The notes beneath the pieces were generated by a model that saw only the letters and a program-made list of their open reading frames with translations, did not search any database and was not told the origin of the DNA. From assembly GCA_030674185.1 (NCBI GenBank), contig CM060312.1:35039362-35103361 (forward strand): a stretch of DNA of 64,000 nucleotides. Direction: 5' to 3'. A program made the position numbers and the translations under genes. Positions 21,490 through 31,382 of this stretch are shown here, piece after piece; within the stretch, counting starts at the first letter, position 1, and the number at the start of each line of letters is the position of its first letter. Source of the stretch: Monoplex corrugatus. Its lineage: Eukaryota; Mollusca; Gastropoda; Littorinimorpha; Ranellidae.

Positions 21490-21580
21490 CACACACACAC
21501 ATAGATAGATACACATACACAGAGGGGAGAGAGAGGGGGGGAGGGAGGGAGAGAGAGAAGAGAGAGAGAGAGAACATTTA
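21445..21580. repeat. (CA)n, (GATA/CATA)n and (GA)n microsatellites
   Basis: CA 21448-21500 with an AA interruption, a short GATAGATACACATACA block, then GAGA/GGGA to 21573. Confidence 0.95.
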
Positions 21581-21594
21581 TTCTTATTATTATT

Positions 21595-21800
21595 ACTCTT
21601 ATTGTTGCATAAAGCCCAGCCGACTGCGTAAGCCATATCAGGACTATAACCGTTTCAATACACACACAGTACTTCAAACGAGAAAAAAAGGAGGAACAGA
21701 AAATTAAGTACACATATCAAGAGGAAATTTCTGGCACAGAATTTTCAGAAGATGGGGATGCTACTTATACTGAAAGAGCCCCCGGCATCCCCATGGGAGG
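21595..21800 (-). repeat. Dispersed retroelement family A, internally deleted copy 2
   Basis: The left part (TTATTGTTGCATAAAGCCCA, GCCGACTGCGTAAGCC) matches copy 1 up to AAAATTAAGTACACATATCAA. It then jumps directly to AGGAAATTTCTGGCACAGAA and the GGCATCCCCATGGGAGGGG end, losing about 350 bp of the middle. Confidence 0.7.
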
Positions 21801-21989
21801 GGAAGAGAGAGAAGGGGGGGGGAGGGAGAGCTGCTGGAACAAAAACAATATTTCAACCACTCGGGTATTCCCCAAGGGGGCTTCCACGGCAATTAAAAAA
21901 AAAAAATCACAAACCACATTCTCTAAAAGCAATTCATAATTCTAAAATATTCTGCGGTGTATTCTGCCTTCCACTTCCCTCTCTATCTC

Positions 21990-22095
21990 TCTACTACTAC
22001 TACTACTACTACTACTACTAACACACACACAACACACACACATACACACACAACATAATAAAATATATTATATATTATTATATATATATATATCT
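21990..22095. repeat. (CTA)n, (CA)n and (TA)n microsatellites
   Basis: CTA triplets 21993-22020, CA 22021-22050, TA to 22095. Confidence 0.9.
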
Positions 22096-23225
22096 TCTAC
22101 AATACCGGGGCTACAAGCACCTTCGACGGCACATTTCAACACAGCTGGAACGAATCCAAAACAATGTCTGCGCAAGATCGGCAACATCGTGTGGCAAGAT
22201 CGAGTTTCCAACTTGTAAATTCTGAAGAAGTGTGGCTTGCCAAGTACAGAATGTCTAGGCATAAATGCCAGCTTTGTTGGACAAGACACGCTGACCATAA
22301 TACATGGAAGACAACCGCATCTCAGAGACGCTTCTCTGTGGAGGAGAGCTGAAACAAGAATCCGTGACCAGGGAAGACCGAGAAAGAGGAACATACAAGG
22401 TCACTCTGAAGTTCAACTGTTGTTATTGTTATTGTTGTTTATTAAAGCCCAGCCGACTGCACAGAACCATATCAGGGCTACAACCGCTTTAAAACACAAA
22501 CTTCAACAGGGAAAAAAAATTTTTTTTAATTAAAGGACATGCCCCTGGTGTTGACCACTCCATCCAATTTATCGCACAGGGGATTTCAAAAACACACTTG
22601 AATACATATTTAAGCACACCCAAGGACACCAAAACATATATTAAAAACAGGCATAAATTACCTAAAATTGCTTCCGCATATCTCACCTCCCTAGAGCCCA
22701 AAACACACTTAATACATGTACCCAATTATCAATCCTATGAAAAAGTACGTAAGACTTTATCGAACACATACAGGTAAATGGACCTGCAAGGCAGAAAATG
22801 AAAGGAAGTAATGACAGAAAGCAAAGGAGGAAGAAAGAAACAGAGAGAATGACAGAAAAGAGGACATTTCTAGCACAGAATTTTCAGAAGGCGGGGATAC
22901 TATTTATACTGAATGAGCCAAGAGCCCCCCTGTAACATCACCACCAACTGGGAAGACACTGCCCGCAAACACAGTAAGCTAACGAAGGCAGTGCACGCAG
23001 GCACAATCACATCTGAACGGCGCAGAAAAGCTTGCAATTCAACAGAAGAGGGACCGGCGGAAGCAGAACCCAGTGCCGCTGGATTTCCTTCTCATGCGGC
23101 GCCTGTAGAAGAACCTTTGTCAACTTCATTATCTCCAAAAGAAAAATTACAAGGTGCTTTTCCATGAGACTGAAACACAAACACGTAAAACATTCGCATT
23201 CAAATACAATATAAAAATCAATCTT
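22096..23225 (+). pseudogene. Decayed LINE C-terminal region, split by a family A insertion
   Basis: 22100-22415 encodes, in shifting frames, a LINE C-terminal block: RRHISTQLERIQNN, an IEFPTCKF/LQILEE-like segment, ECLGINASFVGQDT, HGRQPHL/MEDNRISETLLCGGEL and GRPRKR. After the intervening family A copy, 22921-23170 resumes with NITTNWEDTARKHSK, then AVHAG and ERRRKA, and in another frame a cysteine-rich FSCGACRRTF. I know such tails, with a final zinc-finger-like C..C segment, from non-LTR retrotransposons. No RT core is present. Orientation is plus. Non-functional. Confidence 0.65.
22420..22920 (-). repeat. Dispersed retroelement family A, copy 3 (inserted in a LINE)
   Basis: Starts TTGTTATTGTTATTGTTGTT, then ATTAAAGCCCAGCCGACTGC, and runs through the shared middle (GACCACTCCATCCAATTTAT, CGCACAGGGGATTT) to TTTATACTGAATGAGCC. 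Sequence on both sides is coherent LINE coding sequence. The TTGTTATTG run at the left end is consistent with a tail in minus orientation. Confidence 0.75.
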
Positions 23226-23280
23226 CTTGTAAAATCTTATGATACGTAAGTAAATGTGTACATCTCTATCACCCCACCCC

Positions 23281-23282
<2 letters not shown>

Positions 23283-23362
<80 letters not shown>
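23283..23362. repeat. (CA)n microsatellite
   Basis: Uninterrupted CA tract of about 80 bp. Confidence 0.95.
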
Positions 23363-23364
<2 letters not shown>

Positions 23365-23397
23365 ACCACCACTGTATAATATATCCAACAACTGAAA

Positions 23398-23745
23398 TAA
23401 ACTGACAAAGCTGTAAGATGTGGCATTCTTTGAGCTGATCTACAAAACTGTAGGACTCGTGGCATTCTTTGAGCTGATCTACAAAGCTGTAAGATGTGGC
23501 ATTCTTTGAGCTGATATACAAAACTGTAGGACTGTGGCATTTTTGGGCTGATCTCCAAAGCTGTAAGATATGGCCATTCTTTGAGCTGATCTACAAAGCT
23601 GTAAGATGTGGCATTCTTTGGGCTGAACTACAAAGCTGTAAAATGTGGCATTCTTTCATCTGATCTACAAAGCTGTAAGATGTGGCATTCTTTCATCTGA
23701 TCTACTGAGCTGCAAGACAGTGCATACTTTCAGCTGATCTGCCAA
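23398..23745. repeat. 37-bp minisatellite, about 9 copies
   Basis: Unit AAAGCTGTAAGATGTGGCAT, TCTTTGAGCTGATCTAC. Variants carry ACTGTAGGACT or TTTCATCTGATC. Divergence increases to the right. Confidence 0.9.
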
Positions 23746-23949
23746 CACGCCTAGCTCGACTTAATTTAATTAACAGAGGATGTTAGCACGGTTTCTGTAG
23801 TTCAGTATACATATACAATACAAACATCGGGGATTTTGTATCATACACAGGGAGTTATCTCATATACCCATGTCTCCATTGGGAAAAAAAAGACAGAAAA
23901 GGAAATCAACGAACTGAAAAAGCAGGAAAAAAGTCGCCATAAATGGCCT

Positions 23950-23988
23950 ATCGTTCTCTCCCTCTCCCCCTCTCTCCTCTCTTTCCCG

Positions 23989-24028
<40 letters not shown>

Positions 24029-24175
24029 TTCTGCGTTCGTGAGCTCGCGCGCATGCACATGCCTCTTTAAGTATAACAGTAACACACAGTGGCAGCAAGC
24101 GTGTTTGTTCCCCTGTCCTCTGTGTGTGTGTGTGTGTGTGTATGTGTTGTGTGTGTGTGTGCGCGCGCGCACGTC
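23950..24175. repeat. (CT)n and (GT)n microsatellites
   Basis: CT/CCCTCT tract 23955-24030 and GT tract 24118-24170 ending in GC repeats. Confidence 0.9.
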
Positions 24176-24438
24176 CCTCTGTCATCATTTATATGCGAAA
24201 GCCGCCTGCACGCATAATCCACGGTGGAAGCAAGCATGTTTATGCGTATAAAGTGCTAACAGATACTGCCTGGAGTCCCGTTGGTGCTAATGACAATCTC
24301 AGGTGGACGCTGTCGGAGAGGGAGGGGAAGAATCTGGAATCTCCTCCACCGTCTCCCAGAAGCACTGAAACCACCAACAACCACACCCCAAAGAAACGTG
24401 GTCAAACCATGTTTAACAATCTTCCCTTCCTATTATCT
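24176..24438. other. No gene seen
   Basis: Unique sequence between a microsatellite and a degenerate array. Confidence 0.4.
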
Positions 24439-24439
24439 T

Positions 24440-25620
24440 AATAAAACACGTTTCGCATAACTTTGACAAATTTTGCACGTCTATGAAGCGTTCTGAGTGC
24501 CTGTGACAAACTGATACGACCATAACGCGGCGTTTTGCCCATGGGACGTTCTATGCACTTGTGACAAGTTTTGTGTGTCTGTGATGCGGGTTTTTTTTCA
24601 GTCAACAAGCAAAACCTGAACAAGATTGAGGCAGCCGAGATGTGGTTTCTAAAAAGAATGTTGAGAGATCCATGGACAGCAAAGAAAACAAACGAGACAG
24701 TCTTGATGGAGGCAGACATCAGAAGATCATTCATAAGGAAGATTAGGAAAAGATAGGCAACATTTACATGCCATTTTATGAGGAAAAGGGAATTGGAGCA
24801 CCTGGTCACAACAAGAAAGCTGGAGGGAAAGAGAGCACCAGGTAGACCCAGAGAGAAGACATTGGACGGACTTGCAGAGTGGCTGAAGACAAAGAGGGTG
24901 GAGGAGGCGCTTGAGGCAAAGGCAACTAGGGATAGAAACAGATGGAAGGCCATGATCGCCAACGCCATGTGGCAAGGCACCTGATGATGATGATGATGCG
25001 TTTTACATAACTATGATAAAATGTGCCTAGCCTATGATGCGTTTTGCATGCCCGTGACAAATTTAATGGGCCTATGATGCGTTTCGTGAGCCTGTGACAC
25101 GTTTTATGCGCCTATGAGGCGTTCTGCGAGTCTGTGACAAATTTCATGTGTCTGTGGTACATTTTGCGTGCCAGTGACACGTTTCACGTGCCTATGATGC
25201 GTTATGCATGTTTGATAGTTTAACGTACCTATACCTTTTACGTGCTGTAATAAAGTTTTACGTGCTTATGATGCGTTTTACGCGTTTGACAAATTTTACG
25301 TGCCTATAATGAACTTTGCATGCCTCTGACGTGTTTTATAGGCCTATGATACCGGTCTCACGTGCCTGTAATGCGTTTTGCACACCTGTGACAAGTTTCC
25401 CGTGCCTATGATGCGTTTAGCTTGTTTGACAAGTTGTACTTGCAGATGCTACCTTTTGCGTGTTGGATAAGTTTTCCGTGCCTCTTGTACGTTTTGCGTG
25501 CCTTCACAAATTTCACATGCCTGTGATGTATTCCTCGTGTCTATGATATGTTGTCCACACCTATAATGCACTGTGCATACCCGTGACAAGTTTTGCGAAC
25601 CTGCCACTTTGAAATCAAAT
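24440..25620. repeat. Degenerate ~20-bp (32-40 bp) tandem array interrupted by a LINE end
   Basis: Recurring blocks such as GTGCCTATGATGCGTTTTAC, GTGCCTGTGACAAGTTTTAC and CATGCCTGTGACAAATTT occur at 24440-24598 and 24995-25610. Alternating TATGATGCGTTT and TGTGACAAGTTT half-units suggest a dimeric unit. The RTE-like copy at 24600-24990 separates the two blocks. Confidence 0.8.
24600..24990 (+). mobile_element. 5'-truncated RTE-like LINE 3' end, copy 4
   Basis: This is the best-preserved copy of the family. It encodes NLNKIEAAEMWFLKRMLRDP, then TNETVLMEADIRRSFIRKIR and, after a TAG, HFMRK-ELEHLVTT, KLEGKRAPGRPREK, LDGLAEWLK, RDRNRWKAMIANAMWQGT and a stop. It ends in TGATGATGATGATG. This is the post-RT C-terminal region of a LINE. 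The RT and endonuclease domains are missing, as in every other copy in the window. Confidence 0.8.
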
Positions 25621-26400
25621 AATCCATCTTGCCAGATTCAGTCAAGCCTGTACAGAGTCCGAGTCAGGCTGTGCCCTATCAAGTAGCCCAAACGTTATGT
25701 TAATAATAACAAGTTCACTTCTATAGCACAAACAATCCATTTCAAAACCACGCTCATGGCAATTAACAGTAATAGGGCATTATGACAGTTTAAATCAAGT
25801 AATAGTCATTTCAAGCACAAGAAATGAAATTTAAAATGAAAATAAGGATTCAGAATCAAGTAACACAAGTATTAAGAAACATGGTTACAAGCAAACAAGC
25901 AAGCACGCAAAATAATATTAATAAATACAAATCTTCACCAAACACACAAATCCCGCGCATGCACACACGCAGAGAACGTTGAGGTACAATACACTAAGCC
26001 TGTTAGGCGTGTGACTAGACTTGACACATTTGTAAGACTGTCTCTCACCTACAAACGCGCGCACACACACACACACGCACACACACACACACACACGCAC
26101 ACACACACACGGTGTCTAAGGTACACTCAGCCTGTTAGGTTTGTGACCGTGATCCAAGCTACCATCCTCTCTGTGTCTCACCTACACACACAGGCACATA
26201 TAAGATGTTGAGCCAGGATTCACGCAAATGGTCTAGAAAATGCTAAGCATATTCAATTTCATGAGTTAAAGACACTTTACTAGAATTAACACACGTGATG
26301 TAGAGAACTGCACAATCAGAAGCAGCAAGCAGCTAACATATTACAACCCGCAGCTGGCTTCAGTGCGGTCAAGCAAACATAACTGACACAAACAAAGCAA
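25621..26400. other. No gene seen; possible LINE 3' tail and CA tracts
   Basis: 25695-25770 (TTAATAATAACAAGTTCACT, then TCTATAGCACAAACAATCC) resembles a reversed CR1/L2-type 3' end. CA tracts are at 26058-26112, with two diverged copies of a segment around them (AGCCTGTTAGGCGTGTGACT near 25998 and AGCCTGTTAGGTTTGTGACC near 26129, each followed by CTCTGTCTCACCTACA-like sequence). Confidence 0.45.
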
Positions 26401-26402
26401 AA

Positions 26403-26790
26403 CGTCTGGCAGTAATGATTCCTTGAAACGATTACATCCTAAACATTCTCCTGTAACTGACTACGTGTAGCATGTTTCGACCATATGGGCTGAACTAGAT
26501 ATGGAAAAGAAAAAATAATATTCTACCGTGTCTGGCAGTAATAATTCGTCGAAACGATTACATCCTAAGTATTCGTCTGTCACTGACTGCGGAGTGTGTC
26601 GAACATTTTCGACCATATGGGCTGAACTAGATATGGAAAAGAAAAAGCATGTTCTACCGTGTCTGGCAGTACTGATTTCATGAAATGATTACATCCTAAA
26701 CATTTCGCCTGTCGCTGACTTCCTGTACCGTGTCGAACATTTTCGACCACATGGGCCGAACTAGATATGGGGAAAAAAAAGTTCTACCTT
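26403..26790. repeat. Tandem repeat of about 128 bp, 3 copies
   Basis: Copies start near 26403, 26529 and 26660 with GTCTGGCAGTAATGATTC and run through CGATTACATCCTAAACATTC, CTGACT, TTTCGACCATATGGGCTG and ATATGGAAAAGAAAAA. Substitutions are about 10%. Confidence 0.85.
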
Positions 26791-27270
26791 CATTCTTAAG
26801 TCCAAAACCCCCAAATGATTTTTCTCCAACAACCTTGAACAATTCATTATCCTTGCTTTGAAATTTCTGAATTTTAATCTTTAGTCAACGCCGTGTGTTA
26901 ACAAAGAAAAAGCAGCTGACATGATTACCAGTTCATGACAGGAAAACATTCACGATTCAGACCAGTGCCCTAGAATTACAGACGACAGCAATGATGAATG
27001 ACGACCAACTTGGGTAATACGTTAATGTTGTCCCGTAACCCCGGAAATAAGGGAATGAGACTGTAATAAGAGATCTCAACTTTTCTCAGGGCCAGCAAAA
27101 TGAGGTCGTGTCCGTATTCTTTCCCTAAATGCTTCATCTTCCCCAGTCCATATCATATAACTGGGCATGGCCACAATTTGTAACTTATCGCTCAGTTTTT
27201 GTTTCAAATACGGCTCAAATTCTCATATCTCTCATCTCTCATTCGCAGAGAGCCACTAGCGCACGCGTCA
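26791..27270. other. No gene seen
   Basis: Unique sequence between a tandem repeat and a LINE tail. No domain is recognised. Confidence 0.4.
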
Positions 27271-27274
27271 TTCC

Positions 27275-27418
27275 TTCATCATCATATCATCAATCATCAT
27301 CATCATCATCATCAATCATCATCATCATCAGCATCATCATCATGATCATGCATCATCATCATCATATCACATCATCAAGCATCTATCACATCATCATCAT
27401 CATCATCATCATCATCTA

Positions 27419-27452
<34 letters not shown>

Positions 27453-27960
27453 TCATCATCATCATTCATCATCATCATTCATCATCATCATGATGATGTG
27501 CCCTGTCGCATGGCGTTGGCGATCATGGCCTCCATATGCATCTATCCCTTGTCGCCGCAAGCACATCTTCCACCCTCTATGCCCTCAGCCACTCTACAAG
27601 TCCGTCCAGTATTTTCTTTCTGGTGTTCTCTTTCCCTCCAGCTTTCCTGTTGTGACCAGGTACTCTAATTCCCCTTTCCTCATAAAATGGCCTATAAATG
27701 TTGCTTGTCTTTTCCTAATTTTCCTTATGAATGATCTTCTTGTGTCTGCTCCATCAAGACTGTCTTGTTTGTTTTCTTTGCTGTCCATGGAACTCGCAAC
27801 ATTCTTCTTAAAAACCACATCTCGGCTGTCTCAATCTTGTTTTGGCTTTGCGTGTTGACTGTCCACGCCTCACAATCGTATAACATTATCGGTTCTATAT
27901 GTCACAGAGTGCCTTGCTCTGTTACGATCTTTCCCATTTACCTACAACGCTCATAGGCAA
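27275..27960 (-). mobile_element. 5'-truncated RTE-like LINE with expanded (CAT)n tail, copy 5
   Basis: In minus orientation the body runs from about 27960 down to 27493. It encodes a LYDCEAW-like block, QNKIE-AEMWFLK, SFIRKIRKRQATFIGHFMRK, GELEYLVTTGKLEGKR and the CATGATCGCCAACGCCATGC end. The 3' tail is the imperfect CAT/ATC array at 27275-27492 (seen as TGA/ATG on the sense strand), expanded to about 220 bp. This is the longest copy. It still begins downstream of the RT catalytic motifs. Confidence 0.8.
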
Positions 27961-28550
27961 CACCGTGTAGCGTGCTTGCCTAGATCAAAAACGCTTTGCC
28001 TTCTCTAGGCAAAATTATACTGTAATCTTACAGCCTCTGCCTATCCATAGTTATGCATTGAACATTCCAAAGATCTAACCAATCCATGACGCATATAACA
28101 CACTGCTAAACAATGAGCAGATCTACAATGTGTACATGTATTCTGAAGCGGGCCTACGACAGATTTTGTCATCATCTTCAGTCTGCTACACGTTGTAGTC
28201 CTACAGAGCCTAGAGGGGACCGTCGTTAATCTATGCTGCCTTCAGCACATTGTAAAACAAACGCTGTGTAATAGCCAGTACGTAGCCGGCGGGAACACAC
28301 AATGACCGCAGGGTGTGTTGCGCGTCTCTGTCCCACAACGCTCTTCGGTATTTGCGGCGTAATAGCCTGTACATAGCCGCCCTCAAAAATGCCGGACGGT
28401 GGGTGGACCAGTGTACCAGTTGTGTGTACCGAAGCGCTGTGTTAAAAGTACACACCAAATGTTGATTGTGTAGGTGAGAACAACCAATGAGATCTTCTCA
28501 TCCGAAAGGTTTGAAAGTATGACCATTGTGCTTTATTCCCAGAGTATAAA
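27961..28550. other. No gene seen; internally repeated segment
   Basis: 28255-28400 contains two related pieces (GTAATAGCCAGTACGTAGCCGGC and GTAATAGCCTGTACATAGCCGCC). Otherwise unique. Confidence 0.45.
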
Positions 28551-28575
28551 TTAACCCTCTAGCGCCGACCACTAC

Positions 28576-28776
28576 TAATGGTTGTGGGTTCGAATCCCGG
28601 GGTGCGCTATATTAAAATTGGCCATCTCGCTGTCCCATCTTAACATCATTGTTGTTCTGGTGGTGTCAGTATAGGATTAGATAGGTCCCCCTTCCCCACT
28701 TCCCTGGGATGGTTATCCCCGTCGGCCATATCACCTGAGGTGGGTGTCGACGTAAAACCTCAACTCAATCAAAAAA
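28576..28776 (+). mobile_element. tRNA-derived SINE, copy 1, nested in the piggyBac element
   Basis: About 201 bp bracketed by the 9-bp direct repeat GACCACTAC (28567-28575 and 28777-28785), a clean target duplication. It contains a pol III B-box-like GGTTCGAATCC (28588-28598) within a T-arm-like GGGTTCGAATCCCGG. Its body runs CCATCTTAACATCATTGTTG, TCAGTATAGGATTAGATAGG, CCATATCACCTGAGGTGGGT and its tail GTCGACGTAAAAC ends in CAATCAAAAAA. The A-box half of the tRNA is missing, so the copy is 5' truncated. Confidence 0.85.
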
Positions 28777-29131
28777 GACCACTACAGATATGATAAATCC
28801 AAAATCAAGCTCCTGTAGCGTTACTTTAGTGATAACCTGATGCATCCGCCTGGGATATCCGGTTCCAGACAGGCAAGGACTACACTAACACGATGCCACC
28901 ACACCCTGGTGCTGTGTCTGTTATTCCTCACACTTCCTTTTCTACACTGACGGCTAGCAGTTACCAGCTTCCTTACAATCCTCTGTTTTTGAGCCTCTGG
29001 TACACAAACATGTGAGTACACATTTATTTTTAATTGGGCTTAATAAATGCACAGTAGTATGTAGATTTCAAGCATATAATAATTTTGTATGAAGCAGATT
29101 AATGTTAGTCATAAAAATGATGTAAAAACGG

Positions 29132-29210
29132 TTTATCATATGTGATAAGAACGGCCTTTGTGGAAACTTCAGGAAAAGACAACTCGTCCGCCATTTATCA
29201 GAAATGATAA
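29132..29210. promoter_or_regulatory. Two subterminal palindromic motifs, left of the transposase
   Basis: TTATCATATGTGATAA (29132-29147) followed by GAACGGCC, and TTATCAGAAATGATAA (29195-29210) followed by GAGCGGCG. Start spacing is 63 bp. They match the pair on the other side of the transposase remnant. A role as transposase-binding or transcriptional-control sites is inference only. Confidence 0.6.
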
Positions 29211-29434
29211 GAGCGGCGTTAAAGGTCGCAAGTGCCCTTTTCTAGCTGTAGAAAAGCTAACTTTGATTGTTGCTTTGAATGATTCCTTTGATTCAGAAAT
29301 GATTTTTTAAGTGTTTGTCTGTTAGAATGTTGCATATTATATGTAATCTGTAAAGAAAAGTCAGTAAAGTTTGGATCTTTCATCTGTTTTCAGCATGACA
29401 ACACGAGTTCCAGTGACAAACGTTTGCCGGTCTG

Positions 29435-30325
29435 TTGCTGGTGATCAGTGATTTTGACCCTTCTGACAGCAGTGGAGATCAGTGGAGGCCAGGAGATTAC
29501 TTTCAGGTTTATCAAGGATCAGTGGATGGACAGAGAAGAACGCCTGGAGGTCTTGGTCTTGGAAGGGAAGTAGTCATGAAGATGACACGAGGTCTTCAGA
29601 GAGATTTAAACAACAGGTTCAAAGGCCTCAGCCTGAAGTCTGAGAAGGAGCTGAAGCAGGAAGGAAGGGGAGCCTGTGATGTCAAGGTAGAACTGATGTC
29701 GAATGTTGTAGGTGTGCGCTGGTTTGACAACAAGACTGTGGACACTGTCTCTACCTATGTGGGTGTGGAACCTCAAGGTGAGGCATCACAATACGACAAA
29801 AAGCAGAAGCAGAAAGTCACCATTCCCCAGCCTGCCATCATCAAAGAGTACAACAAATTTAAGGGTGGGGTGGATCTGCTTGACAACCTCACAAGCCTCT
29901 ACAAGTTGCCACTAAAGTTGAGGCGTTTCTACATCTACATTTTCTATCACACCATCGCAGTTGCTGTTGTTAACAGCTGGCTGTGGTACAAGAGGCACTG
30001 CACGCTGCTGAACCTCAAGTCAGTAAAGCTCAGCATCTTTCAGAGCCATATTGCTGGTGCCCTGGTGCTGATGAAGAAGTCAGTTGGTCGCCCGAGCGGC
30101 TGTGTGATGTCACCACCTCCAGCCAAGATTGCCAGACAGTCTGTTCCCACCCCTGGTGTCCGTCTGGATGGTGTTGCCCATCTGCCCCAATGGGACAGTG
30201 CCAGGACATTGTGCAAAAACAGGAACTGCCAGAGCCTGACCTACGTCTTCTGCCCAAAGTGCAAAGTGAACCTTTGCTTCAACAAGGACAGAAACTGCTT
30301 TGCGGAGTACCATCTGCTCAAATAA
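29435..30325 (+). pseudogene. piggyBac transposase, internally deleted remnant
   Basis: The open frame of about 296 codons carries the C-terminal half of a piggyBac (DDE_Tnp_1_7-type) transposase. It has a YFQVYQGSVDGQ and REVVMKMTRGLQ segment, then LKSEKELKQEGRG, VVGVRWFDNKTVDTVSTYVG and PAIIKEYNKFKGGVDLLDN (the last catalytic Asp in GVD), then RRFYIYIFYHTIAVAVVNSW. It ends in a cysteine-rich domain (CKNRNCQS, CPKCKVNLC, DRNCFAEYH). The segments carrying the first two catalytic aspartates, including the usual DN-FT block after the MTRGL region, are missing. Family members are about 550-600 residues. The frame here opens at a TTG; an ATG at 29395 starts an 18-codon leader (MTTRVPVTNV...) that stops out of frame. 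I conclude it is catalytically dead. Confidence 0.85.
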
Positions 30326-30435
30326 CTATGAAATCTAGCACAAAAAACGCTTGAACAGAAATGAACTGCATTTATTAGAAATTTGAAAACAGTTCGCTGA
30401 ATAAACCTGCAATGAACTGCTGTTCCAGAGACAAT

Positions 30436-30496
30436 TTATCATATATGATAAGATTGGTCTTGGAACCGCAAAAGCCGATCTTATCATATATGATAA
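30436..30496. promoter_or_regulatory. Two subterminal palindromic motifs, right of the transposase
   Basis: TTATCATATATGATAA at 30436-30451 (followed by GATTGGTC) and at 30481-30496 (preceded by AGCCGATC, that is, the same 24-bp motif in inverted orientation). The two are mirror-arranged around a short spacer, so the single strand can form a large hairpin. Confidence 0.65.
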
Positions 30497-30633
30497 TTTT
30501 TCTAACTTTGTCATTTTTTCACTTTAATTAAAAATAACACCGAAAATATGTTTCTTTGTTGTATCTAATGTTGTTTTTTCATAAAAAATAATTTTCCCTA
30601 GTCTAGAAGTACTTTCAGGCTCTAGAGGGTTAA

Positions 30634-31120
30634 CAAGGCACGTCATAGCTCGTCATTTCTTGCCGCCACTCTCACCAGAAGACACCGACCTCACAGTGCT
30701 AGACTGCTGTCACTGTAGCACTGTCTCCTTCTTCCACTCCTTCTTCTTCTGTGATGTCTTCTTAATAATAAAGAGTCAAGTATCAAAACAAGGACTTGTC
30801 TTTTGATTGAGAGACTTCCCTTTCTGCTCTGGACACAAACGACCACCACAGCAATCGTCTCCTACCCCTTAACCACTCGCTCCATCTCATATACATGTAT
30901 AACATTCAAATCTGCATAGTCAAACTGAAAGGTGAGGGTGGTATATTATTCGGTCTTTTCGAACTGAGGAATCTGTCTTTCCCTCCTAACGTTTGGTTCA
31001 ATAAACATTCTCTGTGAGTGGTGCTATCAAGGATTAAGTTATACTCGTCTAACTGTGTGAAACAAAAAGATGCACCGCCGCCAATCAAGAACCAAGTCCT
31101 GTCTTCTAGCGAGCAATCGT
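30634..31120. other. No gene seen; possible LTR-like fragment
   Basis: 30700-30830 contains pyrimidine-rich TCCTTCTTCCACTCC followed by AATAATAAAGAGTCAAGTAT and CTTGTCTTTTGATTGAG, an arrangement reminiscent of a retroelement LTR with an AATAAA signal. No partner LTR was found. Confidence 0.35.
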
Positions 31121-31125
31121 TAAAT

Positions 31126-31382
<257 letters not shown>

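Larger units (their letters stand above)
28551..30633. mobile_element. piggyBac-type DNA transposon with TTAA target duplications
   Basis: TTAA at 28551-28554 and again at 30630-30633 brackets a 2075-bp element. The ends are CCCTCTAGCGCC (28555-28566) and its near-perfect inverted counterpart GGCTCTAGAGGG (30618-30629), with 11 of 12 positions matching. TTAA duplication is diagnostic for the piggyBac superfamily, and the interior carries a piggyBac transposase remnant on the plus strand. A SINE with its own target duplication sits 12 bp inside the left end. Without the SINE (about 210 bp) the element is about 1.87 kb, shorter than autonomous piggyBac elements, in line with the deleted transposase. 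Confidence 0.9.

Noticed and set aside
28580..28610. tRNA gene with GGTTCGAATCC
   Set aside because: Only the T-arm half is present and it is the start of a SINE with target duplication. No acceptor or anticodon arm.
30700..30830. LTR of a second LTR retrotransposon
   Set aside because: Only an AATAAA and a pyrimidine-rich stretch; no partner LTR, PBS or gag nearby.
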